From an uncultured Pelagimonas sp. (lineage in GTDB: Bacteria > Pseudomonadota > Alphaproteobacteria > Rhodobacterales > Rhodobacteraceae): a DNA stretch of 64,000 bases. Where the stretch lies: positions 372,001-436,000 of the forward strand of contig NZ_CANMKO010000001.1 of the NCBI RefSeq assembly GCF_947498515.1. The letters run 5' to 3'. This document shows positions 19,505 through 27,337 of this stretch, one piece after another. The translations under genes were made by a program, and so were the position numbers. Position 1 is the stretch's first letter; every line of letters starts with the position of its first letter. The notes under the pieces were generated by a model that saw only the letters and a list, made by a program, of their open reading frames with translations, was not told the DNA's origin and searched no databases.

Positions 19505-19851
19505 GTGCAATTCATAACTCGGCCCTCAAGGTTGCCCAAAAGGCGACTGTCGTTGGGCTTGTTGCGTTTGGTCTCAGCGCCTGCTCTCAGCAAGCGCAGG
19601 ATGAGATCGCCCGCGACGCTGCACGCAGCGCCATCACCCCCGTGATCCAAGATAAATTCCCCGGCGTTCCTGTGGAACCGGCGGTCAATTGTGTCATCGA
19701 CAACGCCAGCGCATCCCAAATCCGCGCCTTGGCCGTTGATGCCGTTGCCGGTCCTACCGCGTCCACCGTGGAAATCGTAACCCAAATCGTCTCCAAACCC
19801 GAGACGCTGACTTGTCTGGCGGCCGATGGCCTTCCAGCCTTGCTTCGATAG
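19495..19851 (+). CDS. Small predicted lipoprotein inside the sdh operon
   Basis: About 118 aa with a signal II-like N-terminus: hydrophobic TVVGLVAFGLSAC gives a lipobox (LSAC) whose Cys would be lipidated. The rest (SQQAQDEIARDAARSAITPV) is soluble and Ala-rich with two more cysteines. I chose the TTG at 19495, which overlaps the preceding gene by 10 bases and has GGGGA upstream; TTG 19453 is the alternative. It ends 9 bases before sdhB, so it belongs to the operon. Function unknown. Confidence 0.65.
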   Translation: MPLSAIHNSALKVAQKATVVGLVAFGLSACSQQAQDEIARDAARSAITPVIQDKFPGVPVEPAVNCVIDNASASQIRALAVDAVAGPTASTVEIVTQIVSKPETLTCLAADGLPALLR

Positions 19852-19860
19852 GAGAGAGAC

Positions 19861-20643
19861 ATGGTCGAACTGACCCTCCCCAAGAACTCGACAATTCGTA
19901 CGGGTAAAACCTGGCCCAAACCCGAAGGCGCGACCAATGTCCGCCAGTTTCAGATCTACCGCTGGAACCCGGATGACGGCAAAAACCCACAGGTCGATAC
20001 CTATTTCATTGATATGGATAGCTGCGGGCCAATGATCTTGGACGCGCTGATCAAGATCAAAAACGAAGTTGACCCCACGCTGACCTTCCGCCGCTCGTGC
20101 CGCGAAGGGATTTGTGGGTCCTGTGCGATGAACGTCGATGGGATCAACACGCTGGCCTGTATCTACGGGCTGGATGAGGTTGAAACCGACGTGGTCAAAA
20201 TCTACCCGCTGCCGCATATGCCGGTGGTCAAGGATTTGATCCCCGATCTGACCCATTTCTACGCTCAGCATGCCTCGATCATGCCGTGGTTGGAAACCAA
20301 AACCAACCGCCCCGCCAAAGAGTGGAAGCAGTCGATTGATGACCGCAAAAAACTCGATGGCCTGTACGAATGCGTTATGTGTGCGTCCTGCTCAACATCC
20401 TGCCCAAGCTACTGGTGGAATGGCGACAAGTACCTCGGGCCAGCCGCGCTCCTGCATGCTTACCGCTGGATCATCGACAGCCGTGATGAGGCCACTGGCG
20501 AACGTTTGGACGATCTCGAAGATCCGTTCAAACTCTACCGCTGCCACACCATCATGAACTGCGCCAAGACCTGTCCAAAGGGTCTAAACCCGGCCAAGGC
20601 CATTGCAGAAATCAAAAAGATGATGATCGAACGCCACGTCTAA
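19861..20643 (+). CDS. sdhB: Succinate dehydrogenase iron-sulfur subunit
   Basis: Electron-transfer subunit of complex II, 260 aa. Three iron-sulfur centres are visible: the [2Fe-2S] ligands in CREGICGSC with a later Cys, and the [4Fe-4S]/[3Fe-4S] ligands in [11 protein letters not shown] and [26 protein letters not shown] precedes the ATG. It is the last gene of the sdh operon and is followed by a strong terminator. Confidence 0.97.
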   Translation: MVELTLPKNSTIRTGKTWPKPEGATNVRQFQIYRWNPDDGKNPQVDTYFIDMDSCGPMILDALIKIKNEVDPTLTFRRSCREGICGSCAMNVDGINTLACIYGLDEVETDVVKIYPLPHMPVVKDLIPDLTHFYAQHASIMPWLETKTNRPAKEWKQSIDDRKKLDGLYECVMCASCSTSCPSYWWNGDKYLGPAALLHAYRWIIDSRDEATGERLDDLEDPFKLYRCHTIMNCAKTCPKGLNPAKAIAEIKKMMIERHV

Positions 20644-20667
20644 GGCCGTTTGAAGCAGAAACCTAAA

Positions 20668-20706
20668 AACCCCGGTGGCCATCTGGTCGCCGGGGTTTTC
20701 TTTTTT
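20668..20706 (+). terminator. Rho-independent terminator of the sdh operon
   Basis: A 13-bp stem (AACCCCGGTGGCC / GGTCGCCGGGGTT, two G-U pairs) with a 4-base loop is followed by TTCTTTTTT. It starts 25 bases after the sdhB stop. Confidence 0.93.
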
Positions 20707-20862
20707 GGCAACTTCGCCATCGCAATGCCGAAAAAAGGGTACGCCCGATACCCATATGCAAAACCTGCAACGCGGTATTGCAAGATTGTCCGCTGATTTC
20801 CGACGCTAACATCCCTACCTTCTGGGTCAGGGAGGGGCTGCCACAAATCGAAAGGCACTCCG

Positions 20863-20994
20863 ATGGCACAGCAGAATAAAACCAAAGCGCAACAAGCGCT
20901 TGAGGCACTCGAACAAGCTTGGGCATATTACACCCCCGAGCCTCATCCGGTCCCTGTCGGGCCGGCATATGAGGACATTCCGCTAGCCGCCTGA
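20863..20994 (+). CDS. Tiny 43-aa protein downstream of sdhB
   Basis: A very short ORF, ATG at 20863 with GAAAGG about 8 bases upstream, ending TGA at 20994. The product (MAQQNKTKAQQALEALEQ..., then AWAYYTPEPHPVPVG) has an amphipathic helical start and a proline-rich middle with an acidic, aromatic character that looks like a real protein rather than random frame. No signal peptide or membrane segment. It lies beyond the sdh terminator, so it needs its own promoter. Function unknown. Confidence 0.55.
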   Translation: MAQQNKTKAQQALEALEQAWAYYTPEPHPVPVGPAYEDIPLAA

Positions 20995-21085
20995 CAATAC
21001 CACTCACGCGACGATGAGGCCGTGCCGTTAGGTGCGGCCTTTGTTGTTCTGGCGCTGCGCCCTAGGGTTGGCTAACACTCGCCGC

Positions 21086-21277
21086 ATGTATCTCTTTCCA
21101 ATCCTCGTCATCGCGGTGTTGCTTTATGGTCTGCTGGCCAAACGCGAGACGCGTGATTGCCGTTGGCGCGAAAAGCGCGACCCCGCTTCGGACCAAAGCG
21201 ATTGGGCCTGTCTACATTGCGGGGCCACAATGCGCGGCCCCCAATCAACCCCTCCCAAATCCTGCCTGCGTGCATAA
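21086..21277 (+). CDS. Small membrane-anchored CxxC protein
   Basis: A 63-aa product: an N-terminal transmembrane helix (YLFPILVIAVLLYGLLA) followed by a basic stretch with RDCRWRE and a CLHCGA motif, then a final Cys (SCLRA). Such short proteins with an N-terminal helix and a CxxC knuckle occur widely in Rhodobacteraceae in my memory, without known function; the four cysteines could bind zinc. The ATG at 21086 is chosen because the helix starts there; a GTG at 21032 is in frame. Confidence 0.6.
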   Translation: MYLFPILVIAVLLYGLLAKRETRDCRWREKRDPASDQSDWACLHCGATMRGPQSTPPKSCLRA

Positions 21278-21333
21278 ACGCTTGCCAAATCAACCATCTC
21301 CGCGTTTCCTGCCCAAAAACCAAGGAGAGCGCG

Positions 21334-22179
21334 ATGTCGTCTGCCCCCCCCGATGCCGAGGCGCGCCGCGCCGTTGCCCCGGTCATTTGCTACCCAAATG
21401 ATAGCCTGCCCAAGCCGGATTTAGCGCTTTATCAAAAGGCTCTCACCACAGCGCGTATCACCGACACAACTCTGGCCCCACCCCGTGACGCCTGCACCTT
21501 TGAAGTCCCCGCCGGTTGTTTCTTTCGCATATCTAGCGTCGACGGCGCGCAGGTTGGTGATCTCAACCTTTGGAACGCCCAAGACCTGTCAGAGCGGTTT
21601 TATTCCGGCAAAACCCGTGCCTTACACGGCACCCATGTGACCACGGGCGAACGTTTGTGGACAAGCTTTCCGCATCTTCGCCCCATGGCAACCATCGTCG
21701 AGGATAGCCTCGATTGGTACGGGATCGACGAATTTGGCGGCTCGGTTCATGACGTTATCGGGACGCGCTGTGACCCTTATACTGGCAACCTTCTCGCCGG
21801 TTCACAGTATCACTATTGTTGCCATTCCAACCTGACACGGGCGCTTGCGGCGCATTTGGGCATCGCGCTTGAGGATGCCGAACCGCATGTGCATGACGTT
21901 CTCAACGTCTTTATGTGCACGGGGTTCACCCGCGATACCGGACAATATTTCATGAAAGCCAGCCCGGTGCGCCCCGGTGACCATCTGACATTTTTTGCTG
22001 AAATTCCGCTATTGGGGGCGCTAAGTGCCTGTCCCGGTGGGGATTGTTCGTCGGAGCATAGCTCGGATGAGGCCGCGTGTTATCCCCTCAAGGTCGAGGT
22101 TCTAACCCCGGCCGAGGGGAGCCTTGCCCATTGGTCAAGCCCGCCGCGCAACGGCTATGACCGCACACACGGTGCCTAA
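21334..22179 (+). CDS. DUF1989 / urea carboxylase-associated family protein
   Basis: Protein of 281 aa matching the DUF1989 family (cupin-like, found next to urea carboxylase and aminomethyltransferase-like genes in many bacteria). Recognisable segments are VPAGCFFRISSVDGAQVGDLN, the HDVIGTRCDPYT block, HSNLTRAL, and CPGGDCS, whose His and Cys residues probably bind a metal. The ATG at 21334 has AAGGAGAG upstream; the open frame back to 21157 is not needed. No urea carboxylase is nearby. The enzymatic role is not established here. Confidence 0.82.
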   Translation: MSSAPPDAEARRAVAPVICYPNDSLPKPDLALYQKALTTARITDTTLAPPRDACTFEVPAGCFFRISSVDGAQVGDLNLWNAQDLSERFYSGKTRALHGTHVTTGERLWTSFPHLRPMATIVEDSLDWYGIDEFGGSVHDVIGTRCDPYTGNLLAGSQYHYCCHSNLTRALAAHLGIALEDAEPHVHDVLNVFMCTGFTRDTGQYFMKASPVRPGDHLTFFAEIPLLGALSACPGGDCSSEHSSDEAACYPLKVEVLTPAEGSLAHWSSPPRNGYDRTHGA

Positions 22180-22186
22180 AAGGGTA

Positions 22187-22215
22187 GGGTGGGGATGTTC
22201 CCCACCCTTTTGTTT
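22187..22215 (+). terminator. Terminator between DUF1989 gene and deoD
   Basis: A perfect 9-bp stem (GGGTGGGGA / TCCCCACCC) with a TGT loop, followed by TTTTGTTTT. It lies between two convergent genes and could serve both, though the T-run favours the plus strand. Confidence 0.85.
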
Positions 22216-22224
22216 TCAAACGGA

Positions 22225-22935
22225 TTAAGCGTCAGGAAAGGCCGCTTCCAAAGCGATTTCCACCATATCCCCGAACGACCGTTCCCGATCTTCGGATGGC
22301 AATGCTTCACCGGTTTTCAGGTGATCAGACACCGTCAGAACCGCCAAAGCCCGCACGCCATAGCGCGCCGCGAGGATGTACAATTCCGCCGCTTCCATTT
22401 CGACACCTAGGGTGCCGTGGCGTTCCATCTGTTCGGTCAGATCCGGGCGCTCGTCATAGAACACATCGGACGAATATATGCCGCCAACATGGTAGGGCAC
22501 ATCGCGCGATTTGGCCGTGGCCACCGCATTCGCCAACAATCCGTAATCGGCACAAGGGGCAAAGTTCAGCTCCTTGAAAATGCCGCGCGACGGGGTCGAC
22601 AATGTTGACGCAGTCATCGCAATGATCACGTCCCGCACTTTGACGGCGTCCTGCATTCCGCCACATGACCCGATCCGGATAAGGGTTTTGGCCCCGTAAT
22701 CGCGGATAAGCTCATTGGCGTAAATTGACAGTGACGGCATGCCCATGCCCGAGCCGTGAATCGTTACGGGGTTACCGCGCCACGTGCCGGTAAAGCCCAG
22801 CATGCCACGCACCTTGTTCACACAAACAGCGTCATCGAGAAACTTTTCCGCCGCCCATTCAGCGCGATAGGGATCGCCGGGCATCAAAACAGTTTCTGCG
22901 ATTTGGCCTTTTTCAGCTCCGATATGGACAGTCAT
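22225..22935 (-). CDS. deoD: Purine-nucleoside phosphorylase, DeoD type
   Basis: Cytoplasmic enzyme that phosphorolyses purine (deoxy)nucleosides to the base and ribose-1-phosphate; salvage pathway. At 236 aa it has the DeoD length. [18 protein letters not shown] and the C-terminal MEMEAAELY-like [12 protein letters not shown] and LTVSDHL segments are present, the last with the catalytic Asp. The ATG at 22935 is separated by one base from the TGA of the upstream H-NS-type gene, so the two may be translationally coupled. Confidence 0.95.
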   Translation of the reverse strand: MTVHIGAEKGQIAETVLMPGDPYRAEWAAEKFLDDAVCVNKVRGMLGFTGTWRGNPVTIHGSGMGMPSLSIYANELIRDYGAKTLIRIGSCGGMQDAVKVRDVIIAMTASTLSTPSRGIFKELNFAPCADYGLLANAVATAKSRDVPYHVGGIYSSDVFYDERPDLTEQMERHGTLGVEMEAAELYILAARYGVRALAVLTVSDHLKTGEALPSEDRERSFGDMVEIALEAAFPDA

Positions 22936-22936
22936 C

Positions 22937-23245
22937 TCAGATTTCCATGTCTTCTACGGATTTGCCCGCATTCAATGCGTCAACAACCCATTTTGGCTTA
23001 CGGCCACGGCCGGTCCACGTCTGTGTTGGGTCGGCTGGGTTGGCGTATTTTGGTGCGCCTTTGGTTGTTTTACCACCGGCGGACAGGATTTCATCCAGCG
23101 AATAGCCAAATTCCTTGGCAACCTTTTCCGCGGCCAGTTTGGCTTCGGCTTTGCGGCGCGTATCAACGCTTTTCAACGCCTTGGTGGCATCTGCAATCAG
23201 TTTGGTCAGCTCTTCGCGAGAAAGGCTCTCAAGTTCGATTTGCAT
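22937..23245 (-). CDS. H-NS-type nucleoid protein
   Basis: DNA-binding protein of 102 aa. The N-terminal half ([17 protein letters not shown]...) is a charged oligomerisation helix, and the C-terminus has the H-NS DNA-binding motif [12 protein letters not shown]. In Rhodobacter the related HvrA adjusts photosynthesis and nitrogen genes. AGGAGA lies upstream. It ends 1 base before deoD begins; an operon with a purine-salvage gene is unusual. A terminator from ecm lies just upstream, so it has its own promoter. Confidence 0.88.
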   Translation of the reverse strand: MQIELESLSREELTKLIADATKALKSVDTRRKAEAKLAAEKVAKEFGYSLDEILSAGGKTTKGAPKYANPADPTQTWTGRGRKPKWVVDALNAGKSVEDMEI

Positions 23246-23334
23246 ATTCCCTCTCCTTTGTTTTTCTGAACGCTACCTCGTTAAATACGAGCTAAGTCTC
23301 AAGAGGGGATTTGTGTCAATGGCAATCAATTGCT

Positions 23335-23376
23335 CAAAAAAATGAAGGTCGCCCAATTAGAAATTGAGCAACCTTC
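23335..23376 (-). terminator. Rho-independent terminator after ecm
   Basis: On the minus strand a 15-bp stem (GAAGGTTGCTCAATT / AATTGGGCGACCTTC, two G-U pairs) with a 3-base loop, followed by a run of T. It separates ecm from the H-NS-type gene. Confidence 0.93.
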
Positions 23377-23417
23377 GTATTTGTTACCGTAAAACGGTAT
23401 ATTTTTAGGATTTGATG

Positions 23418-25382
23418 CTATTCAGCGGCGACCGGTTTTGTGTCAGCCAGTGCCACAATATCACGCATGATTGAATTAAGTTCAAAGTCTTTGGGGGTAT
23501 AAACCCGCGCGACTCCCATGGCACGGAGACGCTCTGCGTCATCATCGGGAATGATTCCACCAACGGTGACCGGAATATGAGTGAGCCCTTCTTCGCGCAT
23601 TCTGTTCATCACGTCTTCGACCAATGGAATGTGGCTGCCCGATAGAATAGACAGGCCAATCACGTGGGCCCCATCTTTTGCGGCCTCGATGATTTGCTCC
23701 GGTGTCAGGCGAATACCCTCGTAATCGATTTCCATACCGCAGTCGCGGGCGCGGAAGGCGATTTGTTCGGCGCCATTGGAATGGCCATCCAACCCGGGTT
23801 TCCCGACGAGGAAACGCAAACGCCGCCCCAGCTTGTCGCTGACCGCATCCACGGCCTCGCGAATATCATCGAGCCCTTCGGTTTTGTTGCTCACCGATTT
23901 GGAGACGCCGGTTGGGCCGCGATATTCTCCGTGTACGCCACGCATCTGCGCCGCCCATTCACCGGTTGTCACCCCGGCCTTGGCACAGGCAATAGACGCA
24001 GGCATAACGTTTTCCCCGGCCTCAGATGCCGCGCGCAAGGCCGCCAGAGCGGTTTGGACCGCCGCGTCATCGCGTTCGGCTTTCCATTCATTAAGACGGG
24101 CAATCTGTTCCTGCTCAACCGCCGGATCAACAACCATGATGCCGCCGTCTTCGCCCACCAATGGCGAGTCTTCGCCCTCGGTCCATTTGTTCACGCCAAC
24201 AACAACGGTTTCATTGCGCTCAATACGGTTTAGGCGTTCTGCATTTGAGTCAACCAAACGGCCCTTCATATATTCAATGGATCCAATTGCACCGTCCATC
24301 GATTCAATATTGGCCAATTCGGCGCGCGCCCCATCTTTGAGTGCCTCGACTTTGCGATCCACCGCCGGGTTGCCTTCGAACAGATCGTCATATTCTAATA
24401 AGTCGGTCTCATAAGCCAGAATCTGTTGCATCCGCATCGACCATTGCTGATCCCAAGGGCGCGGCAATCCAAGAGCTTCGTTCCAGGCTGGCAATTGCAC
24501 GGCGCGGGCGCGGGCCTTTTTACTCAGCGTCACAGCCAGCATTTCAATCAAAATCCGGTAAACGTTGTTTTCCGGCTGTTGTTCTGTCAATCCGAGCGAG
24601 TTCACCTGAACACCATAACGGAACCGGCGGAATTTCGGGTTTTCGACGCCATAACGTTCCTGAAGGATCTCATCCCACAGGTCGACAAAGGCCCGCATTT
24701 TGCACATCTCGGTCACAAACCGAATGCCGGCATTGACGAAGAATGAAATCCGTCCGCAAAGTGCCGGGAAATCCTCGGGATCTACACGCGGCTTCAATTC
24801 GTCCAAAACCGCAATTGCCGTTGCCAAAGCGAATGACAATTCCTGCTCCGGCGTCGCGCCCGCCTCTTGCAAGTGATAGGAACACACGTTCATCGGGTTC
24901 CACTTTGGCACATGCTTATAACAATACTCGGCCACATCGCCGATCATCTTCAGGCTCGGCTTGGGTGGGCATATATATGTGCCGCGCGACAGGTATTCTT
25001 TGATCAGATCGTTTTGCACCGTGCCCTGAAGCTTGGACACATCCGCGCCCTGTTCCTCGGCCGTGGCAATATATAGCGACAACAACCAAGGCGCAGTGGC
25101 GTTGATGGTCATCGAGGTGTTCATCTGTTCCAATGGAATGTCGGCAAACAAGGTGCGCATGTCGCCCAAATGGCAGACCGGAACACCGACTTTCCCAACT
25201 TCACCACGGGCCAGAATATGATCGCTGTCATACCCCGTCTGCGTGGGAAGGTCGAAGGCCACCGACAAACCTGTCTGCCCTTTGGCAAGGTTGTTGCGGT
25301 ACAAAGCATTGGATGCTTTGGCGGTCGAATGGCCAGCATAGGTTCTAATCAACCACGGGCGGTCTTTTTGAATGTCGGTCAT
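23418..25382 (-). CDS. ecm: (2R)-ethylmalonyl-CoA mutase
   Basis: Adenosylcobalamin-dependent mutase converting ethylmalonyl-CoA to methylsuccinyl-CoA, a signature enzyme of the ethylmalonyl-CoA pathway, 654 aa. The start WLIRTYAGHSTAKASNALYR and the run AFDLPTQTGYDSDH match the Ecm clade rather than methylmalonyl-CoA mutase. The C-terminal domain carries the DxHxxG cobalamin motif as GLDGHSNGAEQ and the later GLSILSGSH and GGIIPDDD elements. GGAGG precedes the ATG at 25382; an upstream in-frame ATG at 25463 is less likely. It is divergent from the acyltransferase and near ccr. Confidence 0.95.
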   Translation of the reverse strand: MTDIQKDRPWLIRTYAGHSTAKASNALYRNNLAKGQTGLSVAFDLPTQTGYDSDHILARGEVGKVGVPVCHLGDMRTLFADIPLEQMNTSMTINATAPWLLSLYIATAEEQGADVSKLQGTVQNDLIKEYLSRGTYICPPKPSLKMIGDVAEYCYKHVPKWNPMNVCSYHLQEAGATPEQELSFALATAIAVLDELKPRVDPEDFPALCGRISFFVNAGIRFVTEMCKMRAFVDLWDEILQERYGVENPKFRRFRYGVQVNSLGLTEQQPENNVYRILIEMLAVTLSKKARARAVQLPAWNEALGLPRPWDQQWSMRMQQILAYETDLLEYDDLFEGNPAVDRKVEALKDGARAELANIESMDGAIGSIEYMKGRLVDSNAERLNRIERNETVVVGVNKWTEGEDSPLVGEDGGIMVVDPAVEQEQIARLNEWKAERDDAAVQTALAALRAASEAGENVMPASIACAKAGVTTGEWAAQMRGVHGEYRGPTGVSKSVSNKTEGLDDIREAVDAVSDKLGRRLRFLVGKPGLDGHSNGAEQIAFRARDCGMEIDYEGIRLTPEQIIEAAKDGAHVIGLSILSGSHIPLVEDVMNRMREEGLTHIPVTVGGIIPDDDAERLRAMGVARVYTPKDFELNSIMRDIVALADTKPVAAE

Positions 25383-25803
25383 CGGGGCCTCCATCGGCAA
25401 GAATCTGGTGTCGCAATCATATTGCTTTTGCGAATGGATAGACGAAAGAAAATGTCGCGTCAATTCGCTGCGTTGCGGCGGTGCATCTGCAGCATATCAC
25501 AAAGCGTACTGGTCCTCATGGGGCGAGGCGCCGCAAAGGTCTAATTAAATCTGACGTTAGCGCTCGCGTTGCTGGGGGCAGGGCGCAACACCCCTCATTG
25601 CGCCTCCCCAATCTCCCCCAAACGTCGGGTAAACCGGACGGATTGGCGTTGCCGTGGCACCGAACGGCGGTGTTAACCGGTCATTTCGGGCCAATTCCGC
25701 CGTCACACCTCAAAACGCGGGGGCAATCCGACTCAATCATCCCGAGAATCGTACAGATTCCCCCTCTTGATCGATGTTGCCACTGCTGCCACGGTGATTA
25801 ACC
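25383..25803. other. Divergent intergenic region between ecm and the acyltransferase
   Basis: About 420 bases without a convincing ORF or RNA gene. A quasi-palindrome TTGCTTTTGCGAA lies at 25422-25434, 40 bp upstream of the ecm ATG; the word TTTGCGAA also occurs at 27172-27179 in the repeat region before ccr. Regulatory significance is possible but weak. Promoters for both genes should lie here. Confidence 0.4.
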
Positions 25804-27147
25804 ATGAATAATCCGGTTACGATCCCACTCTGGGCGTTTTTATTGATTTTGGGCTTTGCGGCGATCACCTTTGCGTCGCATTTCCTGTTCCCGTCGGTGC
25901 GTTGGTTTTTCCGACATCGAATGGAGCGGGCAGTGACCCGTTTGAACACCCGACTTGAGCGGCCTATCGAACCGTTTCGCCTGTTGCGTCGTTACGATCT
26001 GATCCAGCGGCTGATCTATGATCCCGAGGTGACGCAGGCCATTGTTGATCATGCCCGCGAAACCGGCGTGCGCGAGGATGTCGCCTTTGAACGCGCCCGG
26101 CGCTACGCCCGCGAAATCGTGCCAAGCTTTTCGGCGTTTGCCTATTTTGGCTGGGGGGTGCGGGGGGCGCGGTTCCTGTCCAAAGCGCTGTATCGCGTGC
26201 GCCTTGGTCATCATGATCCCAAGGAACTCGCCGGGATAGACGGCGAGGCCACAGTGGTTTTTGTGATGAACCACCGCTCCAACATGGATTACGTCCTTGT
26301 CACCCATCTCGCGGCGGATCGCTCGGCCCTGTCCTACGCAGTTGGTGAATGGGCACAGGTTTGGCCGCTGGCCCAGCTGATCCGCTCAATGGGGGCCTAT
26401 TTTATCCGGCGCAAATCCCGAGATGCCTTATACCGCAAGGTGTTACGCCAATATGTCCGCATGGCGACCCAAGGCGGCGTGACCCAGGCGATCTTTCCCG
26501 AAGGCGGGCTAAGCCTTGATGGCGCGCTGGCCCCGGCCAAGCTGGGATTACTGACTTATATGGTGGATGGTCACGATCTTGACGCTCGCGATGTGGTGTT
26601 TGTGCCGGTTGGTCTCAACTACGACCGCGTGCTCGAAGACACGGTTTTGGTCGGCGCGGCCAAATCCGGCGGGCGGCGGTTCAACGCCAAAATCGCCCAT
26701 GTGACGCGGGCCTTGTTCAAGCAAATCTGGTTGCGGATCCGCGGCAAATTCCACCGGTTTGGCTATGCCGCCGTGAGCTTTGGCGCGCCTCTGTCCTTGC
26801 GGGCGCATCCCGATCTTATCAATGATCCACAGGGGTTGGCCGATCGTTTGATGAAGGATGTCGGAGCGGTGGTGCCGGTTTTGCCAGTGCCCTTGGTGGC
26901 GCATCTGTTGTTGGCCCAAGACCAGACGCGCACCGCGCTTGAAGCGGCGTTTGAGACAGCGTTGAAAGGGCTCGAGTCAAGTCATGCCCATCTGCCACGG
27001 GGTGACATTCCTTATGCGGTTGAGGTTGGTTTGCGCGGGTTAGAGGAGCGTGGATTGATTGGAAAACATGGGGAAATCTATCTGGTTAACAAAGAGTCAC
27101 GGGATCTCGTTGAATTTTATGCAAATTCGATCCGGCATCTTTTTTAA
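25804..27147 (+). CDS. Glycerol-3-phosphate/1-acylglycerol-3-phosphate acyltransferase family protein
   Basis: Membrane-associated acyltransferase of 447 aa in phospholipid synthesis. An N-terminal hydrophobic helix (PLWAFLLILGFAAITFASHF) is followed by the acyltransferase motif NHRSNMDY (HxxxxD-like, around residues 156-163) and FPEGGLS, the acceptor-binding motif III. It resembles PlsB-type more than PlsC by length. It lies between ecm and ccr, which are divergent; in many relatives those genes are adjacent, so this is an interruption or a conserved local arrangement. The acyl acceptor is uncertain. Confidence 0.8.
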   Translation: MNNPVTIPLWAFLLILGFAAITFASHFLFPSVRWFFRHRMERAVTRLNTRLERPIEPFRLLRRYDLIQRLIYDPEVTQAIVDHARETGVREDVAFERARRYAREIVPSFSAFAYFGWGVRGARFLSKALYRVRLGHHDPKELAGIDGEATVVFVMNHRSNMDYVLVTHLAADRSALSYAVGEWAQVWPLAQLIRSMGAYFIRRKSRDALYRKVLRQYVRMATQGGVTQAIFPEGGLSLDGALAPAKLGLLTYMVDGHDLDARDVVFVPVGLNYDRVLEDTVLVGAAKSGGRRFNAKIAHVTRALFKQIWLRIRGKFHRFGYAAVSFGAPLSLRAHPDLINDPQGLADRLMKDVGAVVPVLPVPLVAHLLLAQDQTRTALEAAFETALKGLESSHAHLPRGDIPYAVEVGLRGLEERGLIGKHGEIYLVNKESRDLVEFYANSIRHLF

Positions 27148-27163
27148 CTGATTTTTAAGGGAA

Positions 27164-27296
27164 TTTCTGCGTTTGCGAAGGGATTTCTGCACTCGCTCGG
27201 TTATAAAATTACAAAATACCCGGTTTCTGCGATTGCATTGTTGCGCGCCCTCTTGTACTTCAAGGGCAAGCCCCCGCACGATTCTGCACTGCAGAA
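27164..27296 (+). promoter_or_regulatory. TTCTGC repeat array before ccr
   Basis: The word TTTCTGC starts at 27164, 27184 and 27224 (spacings 20 and 40 bp), and a perfect inverted repeat TTCTGC-ACT-GCAGAA lies at 27282-27296, 42 bp before the ccr ATG. Helical phasing of the three direct repeats suggests a regulator binding site array for ccr. The regulator is unknown; RamB/ScfR-type regulators of acyl-CoA genes bind TTTGC-type words, which is only a loose resemblance. Confidence 0.5.
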
Positions 27297-27337
27297 GGGG
27301 GAAGGAAACGCAACTTTTCGTACCCAAGGAGGCCCCC

